From positions 912,501-976,500 of the forward strand of contig JAQPZY010001164.1 of assembly GCA_029931535.1 (NCBI GenBank): DNA of 64,000 bases, written 5' to 3'. Shown one piece after another: positions 47,525-57,058 of the stretch (its first letter is position 1; each line of letters starts with the position of its first letter). The notes beneath the pieces were generated by a model, which was not told where the DNA came from, made no database searches, and saw only the letters and a list, made by a program, of their open reading frames with translations. This DNA is from Margaritifera margaritifera. Lineage: Eukaryota; Mollusca; Bivalvia; Unionida; Margaritiferidae. The translations under genes and the position numbers were made by a program.

Positions 47525-47624
47525 ACATATTCTGTGAAGAAGAAGTCAGGGACCTGCATGTTGAGCCCACAATTAAAGCATTGCTGTAGAATGTCTGACC
47601 TGGATCCAAGGTTGAAATTTTGAG

Positions 47625-48410
47625 CAAGCATGTCACAGAATGAAATGTATAAGCTTCATTATGATTCATCCCAAGTATGATGAAAATCCATCCAAGGGTT
47701 TAGGAAATAAAAGATGAAAAAACTTCACCAAAACCTTAACACAAATTGTTATGACTGTGACGTTGACCTCAAGGTCAAATGGACAAGTAAGCATGTCACA
47801 GAATGAATTTTTTTAGCTTTATAATGGTTCAACCCAAGTATGTTTCGGAAATATCATCAGCAAATGAAAAAAGCTTGAACCAAAACCTTAGTGCACATTT
47901 TATATGACTGTGACCATGACCCCAAGGTCAAAGGGGCAAGCATGCATGTCAAAGAATGAATTGCCTACGCTTCATAATGATTGAAGCAAAGTATGAAGAG
48001 AATCCATCAAGAGGTTTAGGATATACAAGCAAATGAAAACACTTTAACCAAAACCTTCTTGCAAATGTTCTATGATTGTGAACTTGACTCCAAGGTCATA
48101 GAGAAAGCAAGCATGTCATAAAATGAACTGCATTAACATCATAATTATTCATGCCAAGCATAATGAGAATGTTTCAAGGGGTTTAGGAAATATAAGTAAA
48201 TGATAAAACTTTAACCAAAACCTCAACGCAAATTTTCTATAACTGTGATCTTGACTCCAAAGTAAAAAGGGGTGAGCAAACATGTCGTAGAATGAACTGT
48301 CTTGGTTTTATACTGATTCATGCCAATTATGATGAGAATCTATCAATAGGTTTAGGAAATATATGCAAATAAAAGACTTTAACCTAAATCTTAACAAACT
48401 GTTGATGAAG
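47625..48410. repeat. ~160-bp core repeats, 5 units
   Basis: Units start GCATGTCACAGAATGAA or a variant near 47628, 47791, 47944, 48112 and 48283. They continue with CTTCATAATGATTCATCCCA, AGTATGATGAGAATCCATC, GGTTTAGGAAATA, ACTTTAACCAAAACCTTA and a TATGACTGTGACCTTGAC..CAAGGTCAAA stretch. Non-coding; same layout as the other core-repeat elements but a different unit sequence. Confidence 0.85.
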
Positions 48411-49252
48411 GCGCCACCTCCACCAGCAGCAGAAAAGTGACTGCCATGTTTCACTTTCCATAATTATGGGTTTGACAACAATAATAATAATATGATCCCC
48501 CTGCAGGCATGTAGAAAAGGTCCAATGTGCCCTCCTACATGTCATAAGAGGCAACTAATGGAGGCAATCGTTTTGCCTTGTGATGCATCTAGTGATGATA
48601 TTCCATCTAACAAGATCCTGGACTTTTTCAAAAGATTGCAGTTATATAAAAATTTGACTTTGTATATTATTGATTTTACCTTTGTTTTCCTTTATCTTTG
48701 TTTTGTCTGTCCTTTTCGCATAAACCAGTTGAGAAAATTTGATTGGGTGCACTTGCACCTTGAGAATGCAACAAGCTATCAAACAGCACTCTTAGTGGGG
48801 CAAACAGAAGAGGAAAGAGAAAGTTTGACTGATTATGAACGGTACAGCAAAATCTACATGATTGTCATACAGACTCTTAAATGACTGCTAAGAAACTTAA
48901 CATACGTACCATATTTTCGGCATTTTTTGGACAGGAAAACTAATTACTTTTTTTTCTGTCCACAAACATAAAAATATATTTCAACATGTCCAAAAACAAA
49001 ACAAATGAACAAAAACTTCCAAGCCCAAAGTACCAAACCAATACATATGACATAGGCTATCCCTTAAGTCACACAGCAAAGTAATCACACTTTATATGTA
49101 CATTAATGAATGAAAACTTACATTACTTGCCTTGTTTGGTCTAGTTTATTTCGGTCCACAAGAAACTGCAAGCATTTTAATCTCTAACCATCCACCTACC
49201 ATCCATGAAAATTGCATAAATATATCTCAGATTGGTTACAGAGTTTGTCATT
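48411..49252. other. No supported gene; one unexplained 130-codon frame
   Basis: A plus frame at 48492-48884 is open for 130 codons and contains a hydrophobic stretch followed by a charged C-terminus. It starts inside TGTAGAAAAGGTCCAATGTG plus CATGTCATAAGAGGCAACTA, which looks like a dispersed repeat. I recognise no domain and see no splice sites framing it. Confidence 0.3.
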
Positions 49253-49472
49253 ACCGTATATACTCATATATAAGCTAATACCAACTGCAAACTGCATAGA
49301 CCCAGATCTGCCATTGCATAATGCGCTGGCAGATCTGGGTCTATGCAGTTTGTAAAGACTAATCAGTAGAACAAACAACATAGACCCTGATCTGCTGGCG
49401 CATTATGCGATGGCAGATCAGGGTCTATGTTGTTTGCATTTGGACTGGGTTTATACGCAAGTATATATGGTA
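49253..49472 (+). mobile_element. Double-hairpin MITE, copy 8 (order A-B), the best-preserved copy
   Basis: Complete 220-bp copy. Ends TACCGTATATACTCATATAT and ACGCAAGTATATATGGTA. Hairpin A: 25-base arms 49288-49312 and 49328-49352, perfectly complementary, around a 15-base loop containing GCATAATGC. Hairpin B: 24-base arms 49372-49395 and 49413-49436, perfectly complementary, around a 17-base loop containing GCGCATTATGCG. A 19-base linker separates them. The stems share CATAGACC-(CA/CT)GATCTGC and differ in the outer bases (AAACTG against AAACAA). Confidence 0.95.
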
Positions 49473-49709
49473 AATAAAAACTGTATGAATACAGGACAAA
49501 TCTTGATTGTAATTTTCAAGATCTTATATATTACTAACAGAACAAATTAATGGTTTGCACTCTGTGCGATCCAATACCGAACCTTGTATGTCTAATAGCA
49601 AACTAAATCACATTCCCATACTTATAAATTCAAATACAAGACACATGAAGAAAAAAATCTCTCTTGTGCTGGGTTATTTATTTAGTTTTTGAAATACATT
49701 AGTATGTAC

Positions 49710-50095
49710 TGAAACTCATGACCAGTATGGAACTGGATGCAGGTTTTAGTATTACAGCTCTCCCACATTATTACATGCCTCGTTATAACATGATTATGGA
49801 TATAATGCAGTACTACTATGGATCCATGACCAAAAATCACACCAATGAACAACAATATGGGTTGAAAGAAAACAAGGTGAAACTTAGTCTTATATCTTCA
49901 TTTCCTTTTCAAAACACCATGATTTACCAAATTTTGATAGTGCCCACTATACCACTGTTCAGTATATTACACTATTCTCAATATATCATGGTTCCGTACA
50001 TATCACGATCACAATATAACGTGGTTCGGGTACATAATGTGGTCGGCGGTTATGGACCCTGACTTCTGCGTTATAACTAGGTAAAGCTGTATCCA
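49710..50095. other. Decayed repeat with TATAACRTGG-type motifs
   Basis: CGTTATAACATGATTATGGA, CAATATAACGTGGTTCGGG and GCGTTATAACTAGG are spread over the stretch, probably a degenerate internally repeated element. The 114-codon open frame across it has no domain. Confidence 0.35.
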
Positions 50096-50998
50096 CAATG
50101 GAAGTGTTAAAAAAAGTTTTAAAGATGAAGACTTTGACATTAATGTTATTTAAAAGGGTGACATATTATCCTCCTGTTTTTACAACTGAGATTTGTTTCT
50201 CAGCAGGTGAGTAATATACTTTGAAACAAATGTCATTCATTATATCAGTGTCAATGATCTAATGAATAGTGAAACGTGTTTCTCCCAATTTTTGACAATT
50301 TGATTCATACATGTAACTTGTCAAGGCTATGTAGATGATAAGCAAGCCATTTCACTACTTTCTGAAAGTGCTGTTAGTCTGTCTCTCGTCTTATCATTGT
50401 AGAACTACAACTGTGTCCAAAAAATATCAGTACATAAATAAAATTCTTTTAAAACGATGTCCAAAATTTACAAGGCATACAAAAATTATTTGTGGCCAAA
50501 TATGTTGGTGTTTGTAAACAGTGTGGAAAGACACGCAGAAATATGTTAAAAATAAAATAAACTAATAATTCCCTATTTTAGAAGAGAGAAGTAGTAATAA
50601 TACGATTTCCAAGATGGCAAGTGTGGTCATATTGGATGTCAGATCGACACAATTTTCACTTAGGATCAACTAGACATGGTGATGAATATGTGTATAATGT
50701 TTCTAATGTCTATTTTTACCACTGTATTTTATTACAATATACAGGAAGTTAATTTTCAACAGAGTGTCATTTTTCATCAAAAAGAGGATTTCCTTACATC
50801 TGTACAACTAATAAACCATTTTTGCTGGCAGTATTTTCACACCAGGCAACCTAGATTCTCAATGAGAGACTAATTATTGATTTCTAACCAGTATAACAAG
50901 ACCTAAAGAGTACCCTATATTTAATTTAGCATTATTGATCCGCAAAAAAGCTTTCTTACGGAGCAGTCAATAGCACCATCAAGACTATATCTGGTCAG

Positions 50999-50999
<1 letters not shown>
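50096..50999. other. No gene; one orphan ~125-bp core unit
   Basis: About 50600-50700 (CCAAGATGGCAAGTGTGGTC, GGATGTCAGATCGACACAAT, ACTTAGGATCAACTAGACAT) is a single unit of the family at 14.2-14.9 kb. The rest is AT-rich. Confidence 0.5.

Positions 51000-51042
<43 letters not shown>
51000..51042. repeat. (TA)n microsatellite
   Basis: Uninterrupted TA run of about 21 units. Confidence 0.95.
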
Positions 51043-51045
<3 letters not shown>

Positions 51046-51278
51046 GAGTGAACTTTATATAAAACTACTATAGCTCAAGGGAGAAAAGTTCGCAATAATG
51101 AACACAACAGGTCAAGTCTATCTTACATATAAACAAGGAAACTGTTGATAATAAACAAACCAATATAATGAGTTTTAGATAATAACACAGAACTTTATAT
51201 TTGCTGTAGAGTAGTGATCAAAACAGATGAGTGAGTTGATCAGAGTCTTATGCAAAACATAATTAACAATTTCTGATT

Positions 51279-51499
51279 TACCATATGTACTCACTTATAA
51301 GTCAAGACAAACTGCAAACAACATAGATCTTGATCTGCCATCACATAATGTGCCGGCAGATCTGGGTCTTTGTTGTTTGCTCTATTGATTACTCCTAACA
51401 AACTGCAGAGAGCCAGATCTGCCAGCACATTATGTGACTACAGAAATGGGTCTGTGGAGTTTGCAGTTGGATATGACTTATAAGCAAGTCAAGATGGTA
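51279..51499 (-). mobile_element. Double-hairpin MITE, copy 9 (order B-A)
   Basis: TACCATATGTACTCACTTAT at the left; AAGCAAGTCAAGATGGTA at the right. The terminal variant is the TTATAAGTCAAG type. Both hairpins are present but carry several stem mismatches (hairpin A right arm TACAGAAATGGGTCTGTGGA). Confidence 0.9.
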
Positions 51500-51914
51500 C
51501 TTGTTATTGTTAATTATCATAGAATTTACAGCCTACTCTCCCTTAAGTTGGAGCATATCATCTTGTGTTTACAATATTTACATCAACACAGTGCAGATTT
51601 ATCTGGGTAAACAAATACATGTTTGTGTTTTTTGGTTTGGCTCTGAGAGGTAAGCATTTCTCTTTACTCACGAGACATGTAATCTTTGCCAAGAAATGGA
51701 TTTGTGAACATAATGGTTGACTGCATTCCTTTCATAAGCATAACATTTCTGGAAATTAAGTGAGTAAACTGAGATTCCACAAATTTTTTTCACAATCAAG
51801 GCTTTGGTGAAGACAGTCTACATTTTGTAAACCATCAAAATGAAAAATGTAACATATTTATGTTTCAATTGTGCCAAATTTCCAGCTATGCAAAAATTTT
51901 ATAATGCTAAAATA

Positions 51915-52131
51915 TGTAGTTTTTTGTGGGGGTAAAACTAATTTTAATGATATAATACTTACCTGAAGCTACTGCATAGCTGTACTTTTTCCAGGTTGAA
52001 AATACCCCGACTGTATGACGAGAATTCAGACTCCCATTTGGGTGAACCAGAAGATTCTAGAACCCTGGATCACCCATGGGACACCCTAGAGATATGTTGC
52101 CAATGTGCACTGCCCTTCATTCTTTTCTAGG
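51915..52131 (-). repeat. DIRS 3' inverted terminal repeat with 27-bp extension
   Basis: 51942-52131 is the inverse of 56867-57058: both carry GCATAGCTG.TACTTTTCC, AATACCCCGACTGTATGACG and GAGAATTC, GTGAACCAGAAGATTC and TGCACTGC.CTTCATTCTTT. Beyond the paired part, 51915-51941 (TGTAGTTTTTTGTGGGGGTA and AAACTAA) is the unpaired outer extension. Its inverse is imitated inside the internal complementary region. Confidence 0.88.
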
Positions 52132-52182
52132 ACGCAGCCTATCTTAGTGGGACATCAGTGCATGGCAGGAGGAGGGAATCTG

Positions 52183-52287
52183 GCAATAGCAACAGGTAAG
52201 TATTACATTATTAAAATTTGTTTACCCCCCCCCCCCAAACTACATTTTAATATCAGTAATACCATACCTATTGCTATTGCATAGCTG
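52183..52287 (-). repeat. DIRS internal complementary region (ICR)
   Basis: In plus orientation this reads GCAATAGCAACAGGTAAGTA..ATTATTAAAAT (the element's right end), TTGTTTAC12AAACTACA (the right extension) and then, from 52245, TTTTAATATCAGTAATACCA..GCTATTGCATAGCTG (the left end). It therefore copies, in inverse orientation to the element's sense, the junction produced when the two ends are joined in a circle. This is the role assigned to the ICR in the DIRS-1 model: a splint or template for completing the circle. Confidence 0.85.
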
Positions 52288-52454
52288 AATTTGTCAGTAT
52301 GGTGAGAGGCTGATGATCCCACAACTGGCAAATAAAAACAAACACAATAAATGCTCACCCTCATTGAAGAGTAGGAGACTACTGCGGGAAGAAATCCACA
52401 TGGGCCATTTTCTGAGTGATGATATTTGGCTCAAGGAGAAAATGCCTTTGCCTT

Positions 52455-53390
52455 GGTGAGCTAACGAGCAAAGGTAAAAAGGAGGAGAAAGTAGTGTGAG
52501 AGTGCCAAAATGTGGCTTTCATCACATCCTCCAAAGACAAATGAGTTAGACAGGCCCACAAGGCAGCAATGGCTCGAACCTCATGGGTTTAAATTTTCAT
52601 GAAAGACAGGTCTCTATTGGTAAGGAACCGTTAAGCTCTCTTGATAGTTAATGCAATCCACCTAGAAATGGTGGAAGCCAAAATATCAGTTGAACCTTTA
52701 ATGGTGATGAAAGGATGCTTCCTACCCTTTCTTCTCCCTTTAGAGGCTAACAAATAAAAATATAAAGCCCTAACTTGACATAAAAGTCTATTTTGATCAT
52801 CCCCAGCACAGATACTACTGAGACTGGGGATCTCAATTGAGAGTGGAGCAACAGATGGAAGCTGGTGTTTTGCTAAAAGAAAAAGCCTGGTTGGCAAAGG
52901 AGAGAAACCGACTTATAATTTTCACTGAACCTGATACAGCCCTGCTCTTCAGATAGGGCATGAAGCTCACTCCTTCATCTCGCTGATGCTAAGGAGAGCA
53001 AGAAAACCGTCTTGAGGGTAAGGTTCTCGAAGGAAGCTTCACCCAAAGGTTCATAGGGGGGGGTTTATTAAGAGACCACAAGACACAAGATTCCATTTAG
53101 GCAATAAAGAGCGAGACACTGGTCTTTGCTGCTCGAAATACCTGATCAGGTCTGCTAAGTGAGAATCTGTCCTGATGGCCAGGCCTTTCAAACATTTGAG
53201 AGTGTTGGAAAGGGCTGCTTGATAGCCCTGGATAGTAGAAACTGAGCATTGTTTCTCTTCAAAAAGGAAAAGAAAACAAATTAGCCACTGCACTCATAGA
53301 GGAACAGCTAGGACCAATCACAACAGATTCTCCATTTGGCAGACAGCGCAGCCTGTTCACAAAGTCCAAGAGCGAGACAGATCTAGTCTG
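52455..53390 (-). pseudogene. DIRS tyrosine recombinase, inactivated
   Basis: The minus-strand frame starts with a core-binding (SAM-like) segment containing SVSTIQGYQAALSNTLK and HLADLIRYFEQQRP. It continues through ENLTLKTVFLLSLASAR to the first catalytic block, whose family form is (K/R)R.SELHAL. Here TGA (52975-52977) stands in place of the catalytic Arg. The middle has DQNRLLCQVRALYFYLLASK and STISRWIALTIK. The HxxR block is intact as HEVRAIAALW (His to Arg codons 52574-52585). The terminal Tyr block reads WHSHTTFSSF, then a T5 run (52476-52480) one base longer than needed for FSSFYL, so the frame shifts exactly at the nucleophile Tyr. Further frameshifts occur near 52745 and 52890-53040. 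The enzyme would have integrated the circular intermediate. Confidence 0.88.
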
Positions 53391-54000
53391 AGGGACTCTA
53401 GTCAGCCATTGTGGATCAAACAATCATCAATATATTGGAGGATTGGGATACCAAGTGACCTTAAATGAACTGCAACTACTCCCGTGACACTGGTAAAAAC
53501 TCTGGGTGTGGAGAATAGGCCAAATGGTAGAGCTCGAAATTGGAAGACCTCTTCATTCAAGCAAAACCAGAGGTACTTCCTGTGTGGAGGAAAGATAGGG
53601 ATGTGAAGGTACGCATCCTGAAGATTGATGGAGGCTGCCCAATTGCCAAGTCTTATGGTATTCCTGACTGAAACTGTGGTCTACATCTTGAATGGATCCT
53701 CCAGCAGAAATCTGTTTATGGAGGAATTAAAGGTCAATAATTAGACTGGACTCTCCCCCTTTCTTGGGCACCAGGAAAATCCGGGAGTAGAAGGCTGGAG
53801 ATTGGTCATTTAACACCCTCTTTAGAGCACCCTTCTGAAGAAGGGAGTGAATCTCTTCCTATAAGTACACCAGATTTAACTGGTGGAAGAACATGGGGGA
53901 CCTTACTAGAGGAGGGAGATCCCGAAACCGAAGACAGTAGCCATCTTTTATGATAGAAAGGATCCAGCCACCGATCGCTATGCCAGACCAACCCTCTGAA
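53391..54000 (-). pseudogene. DIRS reverse transcriptase, truncated
   Basis: In minus-strand order: IKDGYCLRFRDLPPL (family entry block), HSLLQKGAL, FYSRIFLVPKKGGE, a motif-A segment INLQDAYLHIPI, FQFRALPFGL, and the catalytic motif ILQYIDDCLIHNG with YIDD at 53423-53434. The first Asp expected in motif A (usually IDLKDAY) is Asn (codon 53624-53626). Several in-frame stops and frame changes are present. Only about 30 bases after YIDD the sequence is already in the recombinase N-terminus, so the RT thumb, RNase H and the methyltransferase-like domain appear deleted. The RT would have copied the element's RNA into DNA. Confidence 0.85.
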
Positions 54001-54044
54001 AAGAACCAGTGGAAGAGGTACTCTGCAGGAGAGGGAGCGAGTCC

Positions 54045-56349
54045 CTAGGGCTGTCCACCCTTATCCTTAGGAAAGGGGGAAGGGCCCGTGAACTTCCTCC
54101 CTGGGCCTTTGTGGCCTGCCCTTTTAGGGCCTGACTGCTGAGGGGGAGCTATGAAATAGCGTTGTTGCTTTGATTGTGGCTGTGCAGCTTTAATGAATTT
54201 AGCAGATGGACCCTGAGGGTGGTCAGGATGATTTAGCTTCTTTGACGGTTTCGAAGAGCCAAGAGCAGATGCAAGGGACTGGTGTTGTTGGTCTCTCAAA
54301 TCCTGAGTAGCCATGGCGGGGATGAGCCTTACGAAGAGAGTCTCCACCTTCAGGGGGGGGGGGGGGCAGCCTCAGAATGTTCTTACTGTGCCATAGTAAG
54401 ACCTTGGAAGTGTCCAGAGCAACATCCCAGCGGAGGTGAAGAAGTTCCGCTGACAAGGCCATGGACAAGAACAAAGCATGCCTAAAAGTTGTTGCCACTG
54501 CTTCCAACAAACAATGAAGAGCCATTGGCGACAGAGATTCTTCCTTTTTTCAGTATGCTGAACAAAGCTGCTGAATAGACGTCAGCATTCGAGGCTACGG
54601 TTACTAATGACCTAGCCTTTTGCTCTAAGGATTCCAGAGTTTTCACTGGAAGGCGAGCCCAGGTCCCTGTAGAAATGCCCACTTGAGTCGCTTCAGCATC
54701 CAAAGAGGGAGGTTTAGTAGGCCAGGAAGGGGTATGATCCTTATAACTAGAAGTAGCTACCATCTTGGCTCTTGCTAAACCTTTAAGAGAGCTCCTTAAC
54801 TGAGGAGGAAGCAACGAGAAATCTGGTCAAGAGTTTTCCCCAGAAAGTTTTTCCAAACTGGAAAGAATTTTAGAGTCACCAGAACCAAAAAGTTTGTGAC
54901 ACAGGTCACTGGGCAAGAGTTGGTAAACCTTGTTTACCACTTTATTGAAAGACCAGCTCTCTTCCTCCTCTGCAGCCATTACCGACGGGTGAGAGGGGAC
55001 AGGGGACCCAAAGGGAGGGGGTGCCACATCGGCCTGTTCTGTATCAAACTCATGCACATCGATGAGGAGAGAAAGGATGTCTTCATCTTGCTCTCTCTCT
55101 CCTGGGAAGCAGGACTATGTGACCCAATGTTTCTCTGTTGTGGGAGAGACTTGGGGGGAAAAGGAACTTGAAGCGGTAACTCCTCTCACAGAGCTAACGG
55201 ACTGTCCTTAGCAGGGGACTCGGCAGGTGGGTGAGAGTGACTCTCCACCCACCTAGAGCATTTGGAGGAAGAAGGTCCATCCCCCTCCATCTTTTTTGAC
55301 CCAACTTCATAAGATAATGTAGGTCCACGGCCTGCTGCAACAATATCACTACCATGTGACCAAGGTCCAGAAGTCTATGGCTGCATGCAGGGAAAGGACC
55401 AGTCACTTCACTACGGCAGAAGGACCCACATCCCGCAGGGATTTAGAGGGATAATAGGGAAGTGGTGATGCCCTTCCCTAATCTGGCAATTGTAAGCCAA
55501 TTCTCCGTCCTCCACTGGATGAAACAGCAGTATGAAGAGAGGAAAAATTTGACCCTATCCCTTTTCCCGTACTGAAGGGGCTTCAATGACCGGTGCCTGG
55601 TGCCTGGTGACTGGTTACCGGGCAAAAACCAGTCAGACAACTCAGATCTGTAAGAAGATCCTTCCCCAGATCTGATAGACTTAGATCTGAGCTCTCCCCA
55701 TACCAGGGGACTCGATCCTGTCACCGTCAATAGGCCTTGAAGACTGAAAGGGTGATGCACCCCTCTAATGGGGGTTGTGACCCACTTTCAGCCCACACCA
55801 AGCTGTGAGCGAGTAGAGGGTGCTGCTCCCCACTCACTGGGAGGCATGACGCACTCTCTGCCCTTCTGGATGAAAGAGGGTGCTGCTCCTCCCTGAGGGG
55901 AAGGTGCAACTCGCTCTCTACCCTCACAGAATGGTGAGGGTACTGCTCCTCCCTAATGGGAGGGCGTGACTCATTCTTCACCTGTTTATAACCTACCTTT
56001 GGAGGGGGCGCACTAACCTTAAGAATCTCTGAAGAGATTTGGGTAATCCTTCTCTGTGACCCGAGGGACTTGGAGAACAAGAACCCCGAAAATTCTGAAG
56101 AAGACAAGGATGGAACTTCTTCCTCACTTTATATGAATATCTATGTTCGGCGAGATCCCAGACCTTGTCCGACCACAGGCTGCAAAAGGGACAACTCACC
56201 TGTCCTCTCACAGCCTGTACAAGATAAGCAAGTGGAGTGTGTATCCCAGAGGTATTTCCTATGACCACATCTACCCACACCCTGCTTAGATTTTGCTCCT
56301 TTAAAAGAAAGCTGAAAAGAAGATTTTTATACAAAAAAGTTCTATGCAA
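54045..56349 (-). pseudogene. DIRS gag-like region
   Basis: Successive minus-strand frames (56349-55993, 56107-55727, 55057-54827, 54814-54482, 54525-54223, 54347-54045) make up a gag-like ORF broken by shifts. The N-terminal part has a Cys-x2-Cys with nearby His. An acidic segment has EEEESWSFNKVVNKVYQLLP, typical of DIRS Gag. Then comes an alpha-helical stretch and finally a basic Gln/Pro/Lys-rich tail (KPSKKLNHPDHPQG, GPKRAGHKGPGRK). One shift falls at the G/C homopolymer 54353-54366, which could be assembly error. The protein would package the RNA. Directly upstream of RT. Confidence 0.7.
55745..55990 (-). repeat. ~60-bp coding repeats in the DIRS gag-like region
   Basis: Four degenerate units with GAGGGTGCTGCTCCTCCC, a GGGAGG..TGACTC stretch and TCTCTACCC occur in the gag-like frame. 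On the minus strand they encode repeated (R)EEQHP..(R)AES(A/G)S motifs. Units are diverged, so the expansion predates the death of the copy or was tolerated. Confidence 0.75.
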
Positions 56350-56866
56350 CTAAAAGTAAACACAAGGTAATGCGTGGACCAAGTCTACGCTAATATGATA
56401 ACAGCCATAAGTCACCCTAAATGCAAAAAAGGATGGAATGCTAAGCTCAATACAGAAGAATACAAGATAATCAAGTCAACCAGGCTTAAACAAAAGCTAG
56501 GGACGACTAAAGTAGCAAAACCAGTTGGTATGATTGCTAATAAAACAAGGTAAAATCAAGGAAAGCTATCTGATTCTAAAAGTGAATAGGAACTGGCGGT
56601 TGATAACCTATCACACAATATGAAGGTAAAAAGTGCTGTGCGACCTGAAGAAAAATAAAATGCAAAGCTGTACACAACCTGTACGGAACAAATGCTAATA
56701 ACTCTCAAGAAGGCTTAAATTAACAGAGAAAAAACTTGATCAGGGGTATAATCCAAACATCGATGAAGACAATGCACACAAGAGATGTAGTAATTTCGCT
56801 CGTTAACCCACGAAGCGAAGGCAAATCTTCATTGATGTAAACAAGGTGGACATTAAAGCCATGTGA

Positions 56867-57058
56867 CCGGAAAAAGAATGAAGTGCAGTGTACATGGGTT
56901 ACGTATTTATGGAGTGTCCCAGGAGTGATCCAGTGTTCTGGAATCTTCTGGTTCACTCTAATGGGAGGACGAATTCTCGTCATACAGTCGGGGTATTTTC
57001 CACCTGGAAAAGTACCAGCTATGCAATAGCAACAGGTATGGTATTACTGATATTAAAA
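56867..57058 (-). repeat. DIRS 5' inverted terminal repeat
   Basis: 192 bases whose complement begins TTTTAATATCAGTAATACCA at 57058 and runs to CTTCATTCTTTTTCCGG at 56867. It pairs with 51942-52131 with scattered differences. It should include the promoter; I see no obvious TATA box. Confidence 0.88.

Larger units (their letters stand above)
51915..57058 (-). mobile_element. DIRS1-like tyrosine-recombinase retrotransposon
   Basis: A 5.1-kb element read on the minus strand, 5' end at 57058. Order: 5' inverted terminal repeat, gag-like region, reverse transcriptase, tyrosine recombinase, internal complementary region, 3' inverted terminal repeat, 27-base extension. DIRS elements replicate through a circular intermediate that the recombinase inserts without target-site duplication, unlike LTR elements that use a DDE integrase. 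Coding parts are broken by stops and frameshifts, and the RNase H and methyltransferase domains usual for the group are absent. The element is visibly richer in GC than its surroundings. No target duplication is evident, as expected for this class. Confidence 0.9.

Noticed and set aside
48492..48884. 130-codon plus frame
   Set aside because: No domain recognised, begins inside an apparent dispersed repeat, no convincing splice sites. Left as an uncertain stretch.
51942..52216. A separate small ~275-bp MITE next to the DIRS element
   Set aside because: It has inverted ends, but its left half is the DIRS 3' inverted repeat and its right half belongs to the internal complementary region, so one element explains both.
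54282..55171. Plus-strand frames inside the DIRS element
   Set aside because: Shadows of the minus-strand gag-like region.
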